Below the pieces are notes generated by a model that saw only the letters and a program-made list of their open reading frames with translations, made no database searches and was not told the origin of the DNA. This document shows positions 46,626-56,585 of a stretch of DNA of 64,000 nt, one piece after another (position 1 is the stretch's first letter; the number at the start of each line of letters is the position of its first letter). Made by a program: the position numbers and the translations under genes. The stretch lies in contig CAWAMR010000002.1 of assembly GCA_963783095.1 (NCBI GenBank), positions 1,302,001 through 1,366,000 of the forward strand. The letters run 5' to 3'. The stretch is from CAWAMR01 sp963783095 (GTDB taxonomy: Bacteria > Planctomycetota > Planctomycetia > Gemmatales > Gemmataceae).

Positions 46626-48573
46626 GTGCGCCTACGAGCGCATGGAATCGGTAGGGTGAAAGTCCCTATCAATGTTTCGAGTTTGGACATTGTAGCTGAA
46701 GGTAACTGCGTCGTCGCAAGGCAAGGTGGAGAGCAACCGGAAGCGAACGACTGGTCCGTAGGATAACGAACTCGATTCGGCCTGTTGTCGTGACGAGCCT
46801 GCTAGCGAAAGGCGAAGTCCAAGGAGTCTCGGAGGGCGTCAAACTCAGCACCGAGAACGACAAGGGGTGGTTGGAGACAGAACGGTCAGAAGGTTCCATG
46901 ACGGGAAGTAGGGAGATCCGATTTCGCTGGATGTATGGAACGAGGGTCGAGAACGGTTGCCGCAGATGGACCGTACCCAAAGGCGTCTGGGCCGGGATGT
47001 TGCAGCGAGCATCCGCGGAGCGAAGCGATCGCTGCATGCCCTTGGGAAGTATCGGAATCGGAAGTCAGAGCGTCCGTAGTAGCGAAGAAGCCGGGTAACG
47101 CCGGGGGAGCCAAGGGACGTAGGAAGTTGGAGGCGTGATGTCAGCACCGCAAGAAACCAACCCGACGGCAGTGTCAGCAATGACTAATCAAGTCGGAGAC
47201 GTTATGGAGCGCTGGCTCTGGACCGAACCGGCGGTGTGGAACGAACGCATGTTGACGGCGCTCGAAAAGGGCGTCCAAGGAGGAATATGGTTTAGTCTGA
47301 TCGATAAAGTGTGGAAGGAACGCAATCTGCGCGTCAGTCACAGCAAAGTGGCTGCCAACCAGGGCGCTCCGGGAGTGGATCATGTCACGGTCGAAGCATT
47401 TGCCGACGACCTGGACGCCAACGTGGCGAAACTCACCAAAGCCCTCCAGGAAGGAACTTACCAGCCGCAGGCCATTCGGCGAACGTATATCGATAAGCCG
47501 GGTAGCCAGGAGCAGCGACCTTTGGGAATTCCCACGGTACGCGACCGAGTCGTTCAGGGAGCAGTCCGACACGTCATCGAACCGATCTTTGAGAAAGAAT
47601 TCGCCACGCACAGTTACGGCTTTCGGCCCCGGCGGGGTTGCAAAGACGCACTGCGGCGAGTGGATGAACTGCTCAAGCAAGGTTACGCTTACGTGGTCGA
47701 TGCCGATCTGAAGAGCTACTTCGACACGATCCCACATGACCGGCTGATGAGTCGGCTGCGGGAACGCATCGCGGACGGGCGGATGCTTCAGCTGATCGAA
47801 TCCTTTCTGAAAGCCGGCATTATGGACGGACTGAAAGAATGGGAACCGGAAGCGGGAGCCCCGCAAGGAGCGGTGTTAAGTCCTTTGCTGAGCAATATCT
47901 ATCTCAATCCTCTGGATCACCAAATGGCGGCCCAAGGGTGGCAGATGGTGCGCTATGCCGATGACTTCGTGATCCTCTGTCGCAATCAGGCCGAAGCGGA
48001 ACAAACACTGGGGTATATCCGTCAGTGGTGTGAAGCGGAGGGATTGCGGCTGCATCCAACCAAGACGAAAATCGTCAACGTACAGCAGGAAGGCTTTGAC
48101 TTTCTGGGCTATCACTTCCTAACCACGCGGCGGGGACGTCTGACGCGCTGGCCGAGGAAGAAGAGCATGGCGAAGTTCAAAGAGACCATCCGGACGAAGA
48201 CGAAACGGACGAACGGCCGATCGCTGCGAAGTATAATCGCAGATATCAACCTGACGTTGCGTGGCTGGTTTGGATTCTTCCAGCACAGTTACCACACGAC
48301 GTTTAAGACCGTGGACGGTTGGATTCGCGGACGTTTGCGGAGCATACTGCGCAAACGTTCCGGCGGAAAAGGCCGCGGACGGGGAACGGATCATCAGCAC
48401 TGGCCGAATGCCTTCTTTGCCAAACATGGGTACTATAGTCTGGAAGCTGCCCATGCCCGAGCAAGTCAATCCCCTTGTGGGTAAGACCGACAACAGGAAA
48501 GCCGGATGCGGGAAATCCGCCAGTCCGGTTTGGAGGGAGGGGAAACCAATATGCTTGGTCTTCCCTACCCTAT
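46626..48573 (+). mobile_element. group II intron (1948 bp)
   Basis: Boundaries follow from symmetry of the disrupted palindrome: 5' exon ...GCCGCTA, 3' exon CGACGATG.... The intron begins GTGCGCC (the GUGYG consensus) and ends CCCTAT, fitting the 3' AY rule. Domain V is at 48498-48531 (AAAGCCGGATGCGGGAAATC, the AGC triad at 48500-48502), and domain VI at about 48533-48573. The maturase ORF lies in domain IV (47138-48484). Flanking and boundary features are all intact, so it may still be functional. Confidence 0.88.
47138..48484 (+). CDS. ltrA: group II intron reverse transcriptase/maturase
   Basis: 448 aa, complete. RT domain: RPLGIPTVRDRVVQGAVRHV, SYGFRPRRGCKDAL, VVDADLKSYFDTIPHDRL, PQGAVLSPLLSNIYL and the catalytic YADD at RYADDFVILCRN. 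The maturase X domain ends in LEAAHARASQS. There is no C-terminal HNH/endonuclease domain. ATG 47138 has GGAGG before it (GTG 47135 also in frame). It needs the intron RNA to splice and to insert by target-primed reverse transcription. Class not assigned. Confidence 0.95.
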   Translation: MSAPQETNPTAVSAMTNQVGDVMERWLWTEPAVWNERMLTALEKGVQGGIWFSLIDKVWKERNLRVSHSKVAANQGAPGVDHVTVEAFADDLDANVAKLTKALQEGTYQPQAIRRTYIDKPGSQEQRPLGIPTVRDRVVQGAVRHVIEPIFEKEFATHSYGFRPRRGCKDALRRVDELLKQGYAYVVDADLKSYFDTIPHDRLMSRLRERIADGRMLQLIESFLKAGIMDGLKEWEPEAGAPQGAVLSPLLSNIYLNPLDHQMAAQGWQMVRYADDFVILCRNQAEAEQTLGYIRQWCEAEGLRLHPTKTKIVNVQQEGFDFLGYHFLTTRRGRLTRWPRKKSMAKFKETIRTKTKRTNGRSLRSIIADINLTLRGWFGFFQHSYHTTFKTVDGWIRGRLRSILRKRSGGKGRGRGTDHQHWPNAFFAKHGYYSLEAAHARASQSPCG

Positions 48574-48615
48574 CGACGATGCCCCCCCCCAGAGAATCTG
48601 GTTACAACCGTTCCA

Positions 48616-49953
48616 CTATTTCTTGCCGCCATCGAGGATTTCGGAAAACTCGCCGGCGTTGTCGGCGAACGAGCGGACCGGGATGTCGTAGCGATGGAGC
48701 ATCGTGACATAAAGATCGCCGAGCGGGCGCTCAGTTGCCTGCTTGATGAAGCGGCCATGCTTGAGCCCGAGGTTGCGACCGCCGGCGAGGATCGTGGGAT
48801 AGTTGCGGGCGTTGTGGGTGGTGCTGGTGCCGCTGCCGTACAAGGCCATGGTGTTGTCGAGAAGCCGGGCATCGCCCTCGCGGATCGAGCCGAGACGCTC
48901 GAGGAAGTAGGCGAACTGCTCGGCGAGGTAGCGGTCGTACTTGGCCCAAGGCTTGATTGTTGTCGTGGCTGAGGCCATGATGGCCGCTCTTGCCGATGCC
49001 GACAATCGCAGGGAAGCGATCGCAGATGCCGACGCCGTCCTCAGCGCACATCTGGTACGCGGCGACGCGCGTGGTGTCGGTCTGGAACGCCAGGACGATC
49101 AGGTTGAGCATGGTGCGGATGTAGTCGGTCGGTCCGCTCGGCGAGACGTCGAGGTTGATCTTCGTGCGATCGACCTACGGCAGTGCCTTGCCAAGCCAGT
49201 CTTCCGCACGCACGAGCCGGCTTTCGACCTCGCTGAGCGATTGGAGGAACTCGTCGAGCCGTTGCTGGTCGGGCCGGCCGAGGTTGTTGCGCAGCGAGCG
49301 GGAATCTTCCAGCAGGAAATCGACGCGCCGACGACCCGATGCAAGCGCTCGCTCTCGAGCCGCCAGGTCGCCTTGCGCGGGCGGCTCGAACAGCCGATCG
49401 AACAGGCGTTTCGGAACCGACTCGGCGGGAATCGCTCGGCCCTGGGCATCGAAGGAGATCGTGGTCGATCGGCTCTTGGTCCCGACGCCGCCTTGACTCG
49501 AAAGCACCAGCGACGGGATGCGGGTATGATTTCGGCTCTCGCGGGCGATGACCTGGTCCATCGAGATCGAGTTCTTCAGATCGACGCGGATGTCGGCGCC
49601 GGTAAGCCAGACGTCGACAGTGTTGTGCCCGACGAGCAGCCGGCTGGTGGGATGCGACAACCCGCCGAAAATGGTCATGTCGCTTTTGATGAGGTGCCAG
49701 CGGTTCGAGCGACTTGGTCAGTTTATAATCGGCACCGTCGGTGTGGGGAAACCAATGCCAGTCGTGAAAGTCGGGACTCTTGGACGAGGGAAGCGCAACG
49801 CCGTTTCCGAAGAAGAACGCGCAAAATCGTTTGGGCCTGGTTGGGGCCGACGGATTGGCGTGCGCCATAGCTTCCAGCCAGGGCAAGGCCAGCGACAAGC
49901 CCGGCACCGCGGAGCAATGTTCGTCGATCGAGATGCCAAGAAGGCGCTGGCAT
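48616..49953 (-). CDS. DUF1552 protein, several frameshifts
   Basis: Fragments in all three minus frames add up to about 445 aa of a DUF1552 protein: Tat-like signal WHLDRRTLLRGAG, GVALPWLEAM-like segment (SLALPWLEAMAH), KRFCAFFFGNGVALP, then SHPTSRLLVGHNTVDVWLTG, SISMDQVIARE, SRSTTISFDAQGRAIPAE and the end SFADNAGEFSEILDGGKK. Frame changes are needed near 49890, 49680-49700, 49170-49180 and 49005. Start ATG 49953. The gene stop is 7 bases before the MITE target duplication. Function unknown; usually paired with DUF1592-type proteins, which are not seen here. Confidence 0.75.
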
Positions 49954-50458
49954 GGTGCAACCTTTCAGCACGTTGCAAAAAATGAATGATTGGCGGGAAG
50001 AATTCAATCAAGGCGGGAGAGTAAGTTGCGTTAGGTAGAGGATATCAAATTTTTTCGCCGTTTCCAAGCAAATTCCGGTAGTTCTTGGTCGTCGTTGATT
50101 TGATGGGTGTGGCAAATTTTCCTGGCAAGACGGACGTCGCACGTTTTGTTCCCTCTCCCCGGTACTCCGGGGAGAGGGTTAGGGTGAGGGGAAAGACCTT
50201 CAACCCTGAAAAACGCGTATGGGAGGTTGAAAGGTTCGCCCCTCACCCTAGCCCTCTCCCCGGAGTACCGGGGAGAGGGAACAAGACCCAGATGGCATCA
50301 GCAACATGCTTGCTTGCCAGGAAGATTTGCCGCACCCTGATTTGATGTTTCTCTGGAATGTACTCGGAAAATCGGTCGCTTCGTGACCACATTTCGAGCA
50401 TAATAGACAATATTGAGATTGGATTTCGGAAGTCGAGTTAACACGAGGACGAGGCTTT
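49954..50458. other. intergenic region with 46-bp inverted repeat
   Basis: 505 bases between divergent DUF1552 and PSD1 genes. It should hold both promoters. The only structure seen is the inverted repeat at 50146-50284. Confidence 0.6.
50146..50284. repeat. 46-bp inverted repeat, CCCTCTCCCC type
   Basis: Arms 50146-50191 and 50239-50284 are reverse complements with one mismatch. Each arm holds CCCTCTCCCCGG(T/A)(A/G)... followed by TAGGGTGAGGGG; a motif of this kind recurs in many bacterial genomes as a dispersed palindrome. Loop of 47 bases. Confidence 0.88.
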
Positions 50459-52897
50459 ATGTATCGGAGTGTTCTTTTTCTGACTGCTTTCATGGGCGTT
50501 TCGTCCCTTTGTGCCGCCGATGCTCCGCCGACTCCCGATCAACTTTCCATCCTCCCCGGCAACTTTACCTTGACCGGCCCCAACGGCCGGCAGCCTTTGC
50601 TCGTCATGGGCCGATTCGCCAACGGCACCGAAGCCGATTGGACCGCCAAGGCGCAATTCCAAAGCCTGGCTCCCCAAATTGCCTCGGTCGGCGCGAGTGG
50701 CATCGTCTTGCCCCTTGCCGACGGCAGCGCTGATATCGTTGCCAGGGTTGCAGGCCGGGAGGCGAAAGTGCGCGTTACAATTCGCAATATGACCGAGGCG
50801 AGTCCGGTACACTTCCGCACCGATGTGATCGCCGCCTTCTCGCGCGGGCTGCAATTCCGGTGCCTGTCATGGTTCGCCGCAGGGCAAGAACGGTTTTCGT
50901 CTCAGTCTGCGCGGCTATGACTCCGATCTCGATCTGTTCACGCTCACCAAGGAGCATGCCGGTCGGCGCGTCGATCGCAATGCGCCCGAAAACAGTCTGA
51001 TTCTCTTGAAAGCTACCGGGCGCATCGGCCATCAGGGCGGGGTGCGCTTTAGCCGGGATGATCCGGCCTACCAAACGATACTTCGCTGGATCGCGGAGGG
51101 TTGCAACGATAGTTCACCGTCGTCGTTGACCCGGCTCGAAGTATTGCCGGGCAGTTGTCGATTACATACCTCGTCGGCCGGTCAGCAGCTTCTGGTTCGT
51201 GCCCACTTCAAGGATGGTTCCGCGCAGGATGTCACCGATCTTACGGTATTCTCCTCGAGCGAACCCGATCTGGCACCCGTAAGCAGCAAGGGTCTGGTTC
51301 GCTTCTCGAAGACGGTGGATACCTCAATCCTCGCCCGCTATCTAGATCAGATTACCGGCGTTCGGCTCACTTACGTGCGCCACGATCCGGCTTTTGCGTT
51401 CCATGCACCGCAGCCCGCCAACTATGTCGATGAACACGTCTTCGCCAAACAGCGCGAATTGCAGTTGTCGCCCGCGCCGGCAGCTTCGGACGAGACCTTC
51501 CTGCGCCGAGTCTATCTCGATACGATCGGCGCACTGCCCAGTGCGGATGAAGCGCGCGCGTTCCTCGATTCCAAAGCAGCCGATAAGCGCGCCAAGCTCA
51601 TCGATAGGCTTCTGGAGCGCGATGAATACGCGGCATTCTGGGCTTTGAAATGGGCCGACATCCTGCGCGGCAGCCCGACGACGATCAGCGATCGGGGCGT
51701 TCATACTTTCCATCGCTATCTCGTACATACCTTTGCCCAGGATCGTCCGATGACCGATTTCGCCCGCGAATTGCTGACGGGATTGGGAAACACGCTCAAC
51801 AAGCCAGCTGCGAATTTCTACCGCATCGCTCGGACTCCGGAAGAAGCAGCGGAATCGGCAGCGCAGATATTCATGGGTCTGCGCGTGCAGTGCGCCAAGT
51901 GTCACAATCATCCCTTCGAGGCCATCACCCAGACCGATTATTACGGGCTGGCCGCCTACTTCGCCCGCGTGCAATTCAAGGGAGCGCAATTCGGTCTCGA
52001 CGATGAGATCGTCTATCTGGCCCAGGGTCGGGAAGTGCAGCATCCCAGGACGCGCAAGACGCAGGAACCAATCGCTTTTGGAAGTGCGATGGGACCGCTG
52101 GGGCCCGATGAAGATCGCCGGCAACGATTTGCCGACTGGCTGACCCAACCCGACAACAAATATTTCGCGGCCTCGATCGCCAACCGCGTCTGGTTCCATT
52201 TGCTGGGCAAAGGCATCGTCGATCCGGTGGACGATTTCCGCGACACCAATCCGCCGAGCAACCCGCAACTATTGGAGGCCTTGACGAAGGATTTCGTCAA
52301 GAACGGTTATCGCCTCAAGCCGCTGATTCGCACGATTCTCAACTCGCGCACTTATCAACTCGCAAGCGACGGCGAGCCTTCAGCATCACCCTATAGCGCC
52401 AATCCCGATCGCTTTTTTATCAAGGCCGGGGTCAGGATGCTGACCGCGGAACAGATTCTCGACGCGGTATCGACAGCGACGGGCGTTCCCGAGAAGTTCA
52501 AGGGTTATCCATTAGGCACACGGGCCATCGAACTTGCGGAAGGCGGCGTCAATCACCCGTTCCTGCAAGCGTTTTCGAAACCGGTACGGGATGTGACGTG
52601 CGAATGTGCCAGGGAAGAAGATCCTTCCTTGCCACAGATACTCCATCTGATGAATAATGCGGGACTGGTACAGAAGGTCAAATCGCCCAAGGGCGCATTG
52701 CCGGATGGTTGAAAGAGGGCAAGGATACCGCCTGGATCGTGGAGCAGATCTACCTGTCGACGTTGAGCCGACGGCCCACTGGCAAAGAAATGGAAGTGGT
52801 GCTTGGGCATGTAAAAACCTTGCCGGATCGCAAAACGGGATTGCAGGATTTGCAATTTGCCTTGCTGAACGTGAATGAGTTTCTGCTTCGGCACTGA
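50459..52897 (+). CDS. PSD1-type DUF1549/DUF1553 protein, two frameshifts
   Basis: About 812 aa. Signal peptide (SVLFLTAFMGVSSLCAA), an Ig-like domain (DQLSILPGNFTLTGPNGRQP), then after a frame change near 50850 RAGCNSGACHGSPQGKNGF (CX4CH again). DUF1549 (RRVYLDTIGALPSADEARAF, VQCAKCHNHPF) and DUF1553 (ASIANRVWFHLLGKGIVDPV) follow. The second frame change near 52700 joins KSPKGRIAGWLKEGKDTAWI and the end LNVNEFLLRH. The first could be a lost GC dinucleotide, the second a lost C. No DUF1501 gene follows it. Confidence 0.85.
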
Positions 52898-52976
52898 CGT
52901 GGTGCGGTCGCGGAGAGGGCGATCTTTCGCAGATCGACAACTATGATCCTGCCATTCTTGGTCGCATGAATGGCCC

Positions 52977-53128
52977 GTGTAGCCGCGACGCGAAGGTACT
53001 CCGAAGCGGAGCGCGAGACCTGCCCGATCCATGAATCTCACGATGCACTGCAATGGCGTTATCCCGGAAGTCACTGGACGTGACAGGCTCACGCTCCGCT
53101 TCGGAGTACCTTCGCGTCGCGGCTACAC
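52977..53128. repeat. 41-bp inverted repeat
   Basis: Arms 52977-53017 and 53088-53128 are reverse complements with one mismatch (GTGTAGCCGCGACGCGAAGG begins the left arm). The intervening 70 bases show no further structure. Confidence 0.88.
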
Positions 53129-53249
53129 GACGGTTTTGCTCATGCGTGAACCAACGGAAGTGTGACCATTTCCCGCACAACTACCCGAACGCCTGCGCGG
53201 ACAGGTAGCTCCCGTCGGGGAACCAAAGCTCGCAAAGACTTCGATATGT

Positions 53250-53365
53250 GGGTGTAACCACATTCTCTCGGGGTCGTAGCGGCGGCATCCTGCCGCCGAG
53301 AGGTTGCAGACGGCGGCAGGATGCCGCCGCTACGACGGCAACCCCCAGAGAAAATGGCTACACCC
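53250..53365. mobile_element. MITE-like element, copy B (116 bp)
   Basis: Ends GGGTGTAACCACATTCTCTC and, inverted from the right, GGGTGTAGCCATTTTCTCTG. The centre is a long palindrome (GTAGCGGCGGCATCCTGCCG and inverse) around a loop GAGAGGTTGCAGAC, which is the loop of copy C in the opposite orientation. Flanks TCGATATGT (53241-53249) and TTGATATGT (53366-53374) form a 9-bp target duplication with one mismatch. Confidence 0.82.
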
Positions 53366-53473
53366 TTGATATGTTGATGCTTCCCAATTTTCTTGCCTCA
53401 CTGCGTTTTTCCCTTTAGACTAACTTTCTTTCGACCCGTTGACTCTGAATCCGTGCTGAGGAAAGAGGATCCC

Positions 53474-53800
53474 ATGCTCTGGAAGATCTCCACCGTCGTA
53501 CTCGGTTTCTGGCTCATCGGCGACATCTGCGCACAAGAAAAGAAAACTCCCGCAGTCGAGGATGTCCCCAATCCTGCAGGCCGAATTGACGATCAAGGAA
53601 ACGATTATCGATTTGATACGCTGACGAGGTTCATTGGTGAATGCGGCCCGTCCGTTGGGTCGGGTTGCTACAAATCTCATCTGGTATACCAAGCCGAATG
53701 CTATTCAAGTCTTCTCCTCAATAGGCATGTCGATGGAACAGCACTCTCCAGATCGTCAGCCATAAGATGCGCAAATCGAACAGCGGATTCCAGTGGGTGA
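53474..53800 (+). CDS. small exported protein, uncertain
   Basis: 108 aa from ATG 53474, with a signal-like start (LWKISTVVLGFWLIGDICAQ) and a short mature part with several cysteines. The last 28 codons run over the 3' end of the convergent sugar transferase gene, so the true end may be earlier if a frameshift is present. GAGGA precedes the ATG. No family recognised. Confidence 0.4.
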   Translation: MLWKISTVVLGFWLIGDICAQEKKTPAVEDVPNPAGRIDDQGNDYRFDTLTRFIGECGPSVGSGCYKSHLVYQAECYSSLLLNRHVDGTALSRSSAIRCANRTADSSG

Positions 53801-55109
53801 TGTAATACAAATCGAATTGCAGCCGTTTGCGCAGCGAGGTGTTGCCGCGCCAGCCGTTCACTTGTGCCCAGCCCGTGATCCCGCATTTCACGCAATGGCG
53901 GGCCATGTAGTTGGGAATGGTCTTTGAGAACTTGTTGATAAAGACCGGGCGTTCCGGTCGCGGGCCGACCAGCGACATATCTCCCAATAACACATTGATC
54001 AGTTGCGGCAGTTCATCCAGACTGGTGCGGCGAAGAAACCAGCCGATCGGAGTATACTGCGCTTTCCTTGGTCGTCATGACGGGGCCGGTTTGTTTCTCC
54101 GCGTCGACGTGCATCGAGCGAAACTTCAACATGAAGAACGATTGGCCGTTCAAGCCGCAACGCTCCTGCCGGAACAGTATCGGCCCCCGGCTGGTCAGCT
54201 TGACCATGATCGCCACCGCCGTCAACAGCGGTGTGAGCACGATCAGTGCCAGTGCGGCAATGAAAAAATCCATGACGCGCTTGACCACGATATTCATGCC
54301 GAAGTGCGGACTTTCGCGCAAGCCGATCACCGGCATGCCGTCGAGCGTCGTCGTCGTCAGCGATAAACCGGCCAGTGCGGGCACATCCGCCATGAGGCGA
54401 ACTTCCACCAGTTGCTTGGAAACGATGTCGAAAACGTGACGGGCTTCGTGGTAGCGGTTCATCGGCAGCGCGATAAAGACGTGCTCGACTTTATATTTTT
54501 CGATAAGCCGGGGCAGATCATTAACGGTTCCGAGAATATCGAGATCGCTCGACCAGCGCGTGGGACTGTCTTCCACGAAACCGATATTCTTGATGCCCAT
54601 CCAGGTCGCATGACGCAGCGCCGCGCCGTCTGGCGGGCGACTCGACCGGTTCCGACAATAATGGCAAACGATTGATTGTAGCCGCGCCGCCTCAGATAGC
54701 CGACCCCGTTCCAGGTGATTCGGCGGGCCGTCAGGACGAGTACCAGCGCCATGGGGGCGAAGAGAATGATGGCGCCGCGCGAAGCATACGGGTCTCGAAC
54801 CGAGAAGATACCCGCCATCACCAACAGGGTGAGCAGTGCGGTGCCCTTGCAAACGGCGAGGAACTCTTCGCGAAAGCGCCGCAGGCGCTGAACTTCGTAT
54901 TGCCCGACAATGCGAAAAGCAACCAGCGCCAGAATCAGCACAAGTGGCAAGCTATCCCAGCACAATTCCGGATCCGGAATTTCGCGGTCGTAAGCGAACC
55001 AGCCACTGGCAAAGCGCAAATAGTAAGCACCGCCCCAGGCGGCGGCGATGCTGAGGAGATCCCAGAATATAAACCAGATACTCAGCGTTTGACTGCTGCG
55101 TTTGATCAT
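53718..55109 (-). CDS. undecaprenyl-phosphate sugar phosphotransferase (WcaJ-like), two frameshifts
   Basis: About 463 aa. The N-terminal half holds four or five membrane segments (about residues 10-115: LSIWFIFWDLLSIAAAWGGA, LPLVLILALVAFRIV) and a Rossmann-like part with FAIIVGTGRVARQTARR. The C-terminal half is the bacterial sugar transferase domain (KRVMDFFIAALALIVLTPLL, FRQERCGLNGQSFFMLKFRS, GDMSLVGPRPERPVF, ITGWAQVNGWRG). Frame changes near 54620 and 54058, each consistent with one lost base. It starts exopolysaccharide synthesis by loading a sugar-phosphate on the lipid carrier. Confidence 0.88.
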
Positions 55110-55541
55110 GGCGATGCCCCTTCCATGGGGTGGTCGGCGCTGACCGTTGCTGACAGCGGAAAGAGAACTAACCACAGAGTCACAGAGAACACAGAGAAGA
55201 CAAGAATGAGCCACAGATGAACACGGATTAACACTGATCGCCGATTTCTGGATTTATCCGTGTTGATCCGTGTTCATCTGTGGCTAATTTGTATTTCTGT
55301 TTTTTGTCTTCTCTGTGTCCTCTGTGACTCTGTGGTTAGACCGTTTTCCATTTGAAACTGCCGAATTCAGATTCGTTCACACGGGCTTGTAACATGGAAT
55401 GACAAAGAGTGTCAAGGCAGGTAAAGCAGGACATTTTAGTGTTCATCAAATCATCGCTGCCGACTCGGTCTTCACAGCGACTCCTGAACGCGTTAAAAGA
55501 AAAGCACGATTACCCGGCAATGTTTTTCGGAGGACGCAACG
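55110..55541. other. intergenic with dispersed repeat
   Basis: 432 bases between divergent genes. 55169-55339 is occupied by the inverted ACAGAGAA-type repeat; the rest shows nothing specific and should hold promoters for both genes. Confidence 0.6.
55169..55339. repeat. dispersed ACAGAGAA-type repeat, complete inverted copy
   Basis: TAACCACAGAGTCACAGAGA at the left and its inverse at the right (TCTGTGACTCTGTGGTTA), with an inner inverted pair, CACAGATGAACACGGATTAA against TGATCCGTGTTCATCTGTG. A partial copy lies at 39474-39603. Such ACACAGAGAA/ACACGGAT sequences recur between planctomycete genes. Confidence 0.8.
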
Positions 55542-56306
55542 GTGGATGCCTTTTATGAGCGCTTCTTTCCCGGCGAATCCTCCGACGCCGAGGCGGGTTA
55601 CCATCGCGAAGTTCAAGCCCACATCCAAAGCGCTCGTACGATTCTCGATTTCGGCTGCGGCGACAACAGCGAATTAGCCCGCTATCGTAGCGAGGCCCAT
55701 CAAGTCTGGGGGGTCGATACTCACGCCCATCCCCACCTGCAACATCCCGACTGGTTTCGTCGTCTATCCCTTTCCGGTCAAGCGCCTTTTCCGGACCATT
55801 CGTTTGACGTCATCACTTCCTGTTGGGTGCTGGAACACATCGAGGAGCCTGAAGCTTTTCTGGGTGAGATTTGCCGGTTATTACGGCCCGGAGGTTCTTT
55901 CATCTCGGTATCGATCAACTCGTTGCATTACGTCACCCTGATGAGCCGGCTCATCGGATTGCTTCCCCATGCCCTGACTCAAAAGCTGGTGCAGAAACTC
56001 TATGGCCGGCCCGTGCACGATACTTTTCCCACGTATTATCGCCTCAACAGCGGCTTGAGCCTGCGTCGCACGGCCCGGCGAGCTGGTATGAAGGTTGCGG
56101 GCATGGCGCGCTTTGTCAATCCCGATTACTTTTCCTTTTCCCCCTGGTTGCGCCGAGCGGCCATCGTGATCGATTACTGGCTAGGCCGGTTTCACCCGGA
56201 ACTGGGCCGGCTTTATTTTGTCTGCACATTGAACAAACCGGTCGTCGAGGTGCATTCCGTTGCAACCCATTTGCCAACAGGATCGCGGACTTTGCAGGCA
56301 GCTTGA
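55542..56306 (+). CDS. SAM-dependent methyltransferase
   Basis: 254 aa from GTG 55542. Motif I TILDFGCGDNSELARY, motif II WGVDTHAHPH, motif IV FDVITSCWVLEHIEEPEAFL and LRPGGSF give the Methyltransf_11 fold. The C-terminal half is hydrophobic in places (LMSRLIGLLPHALTQKLVQK). GGAGGACGCAACG lies just before the GTG. Its neighbour across the divergent gap is a sugar transferase, so a surface-polysaccharide substrate is plausible. Confidence 0.85.
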   Translation: MDAFYERFFPGESSDAEAGYHREVQAHIQSARTILDFGCGDNSELARYRSEAHQVWGVDTHAHPHLQHPDWFRRLSLSGQAPFPDHSFDVITSCWVLEHIEEPEAFLGEICRLLRPGGSFISVSINSLHYVTLMSRLIGLLPHALTQKLVQKLYGRPVHDTFPTYYRLNSGLSLRRTARRAGMKVAGMARFVNPDYFSFSPWLRRAAIVIDYWLGRFHPELGRLYFVCTLNKPVVEVHSVATHLPTGSRTLQAA

Positions 56307-56307
56307 A

Positions 56308-56376
56308 TGGCGACAAGATGACAAGGTGATAGGATGACAAAGTGGCAACATGATATGATAGGGTGACAAGGTGATT
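56308..56376. repeat. degenerate GATGACAAGGTGA tandem repeat
   Basis: Five or so units built on GATGACAAGGTGAT with variation, ending right before the ATG of the next small gene. It may include the ribosome-binding site AAGGTGA of that gene. Confidence 0.7.
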
Positions 56377-56377
56377 T

Positions 56378-56557
56378 ATGCTCAATGCCGATCAACTGCT
56401 TGCTCGTCTCTATGCTTTGCGGAAAGATTACGCCGATGACCCTGAGGATGAAACGTACCAGGCGATCCATCATGCGTTCATGTTTCTTTCCTACCAGATG
56501 AGTGCATTTCGGCAGTACATCGAGGAAGAAAACAAGAAGCAACAGTCGCAGGCGTAA
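56378..56557 (+). CDS. small conserved-looking protein of unknown function
   Basis: 59 aa, MLNADQLLARLYALRKDYAD at the start and a Lys/Gln-rich end (EEENKKQQSQA). It is strongly helical, with AAGGTGA 5 bases before ATG 56378. The composition is that of a real protein and the gene fits between its neighbours. No known family. Confidence 0.6.
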   Translation: MLNADQLLARLYALRKDYADDPEDETYQAIHHAFMFLSYQMSAFRQYIEEENKKQQSQA

Positions 56558-56585
56558 TCGCAACACTGCGGTTGAATCCAGATAG

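Larger units (their letters stand above)
46538..48609. mobile_element. MITE-like element, copy C, split by a group II intron
   Basis: The left part 46538-46625 and right part 48574-48609 together make a 124-bp element like copies A and B: ends GGGTGAAGCCAGATTCTCTG and, inverted, GGTTGTAACCAGATTCTCTG. The 8-bp GTTCCACT flanks it on both sides (46530-46537 and 48610-48617), a target-site duplication. The inner stem is a long GC-rich palindrome (TAGCGGCG... with its inverse ending CGCCGCTA). The intron lies exactly after that inverse arm. Confidence 0.8.
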
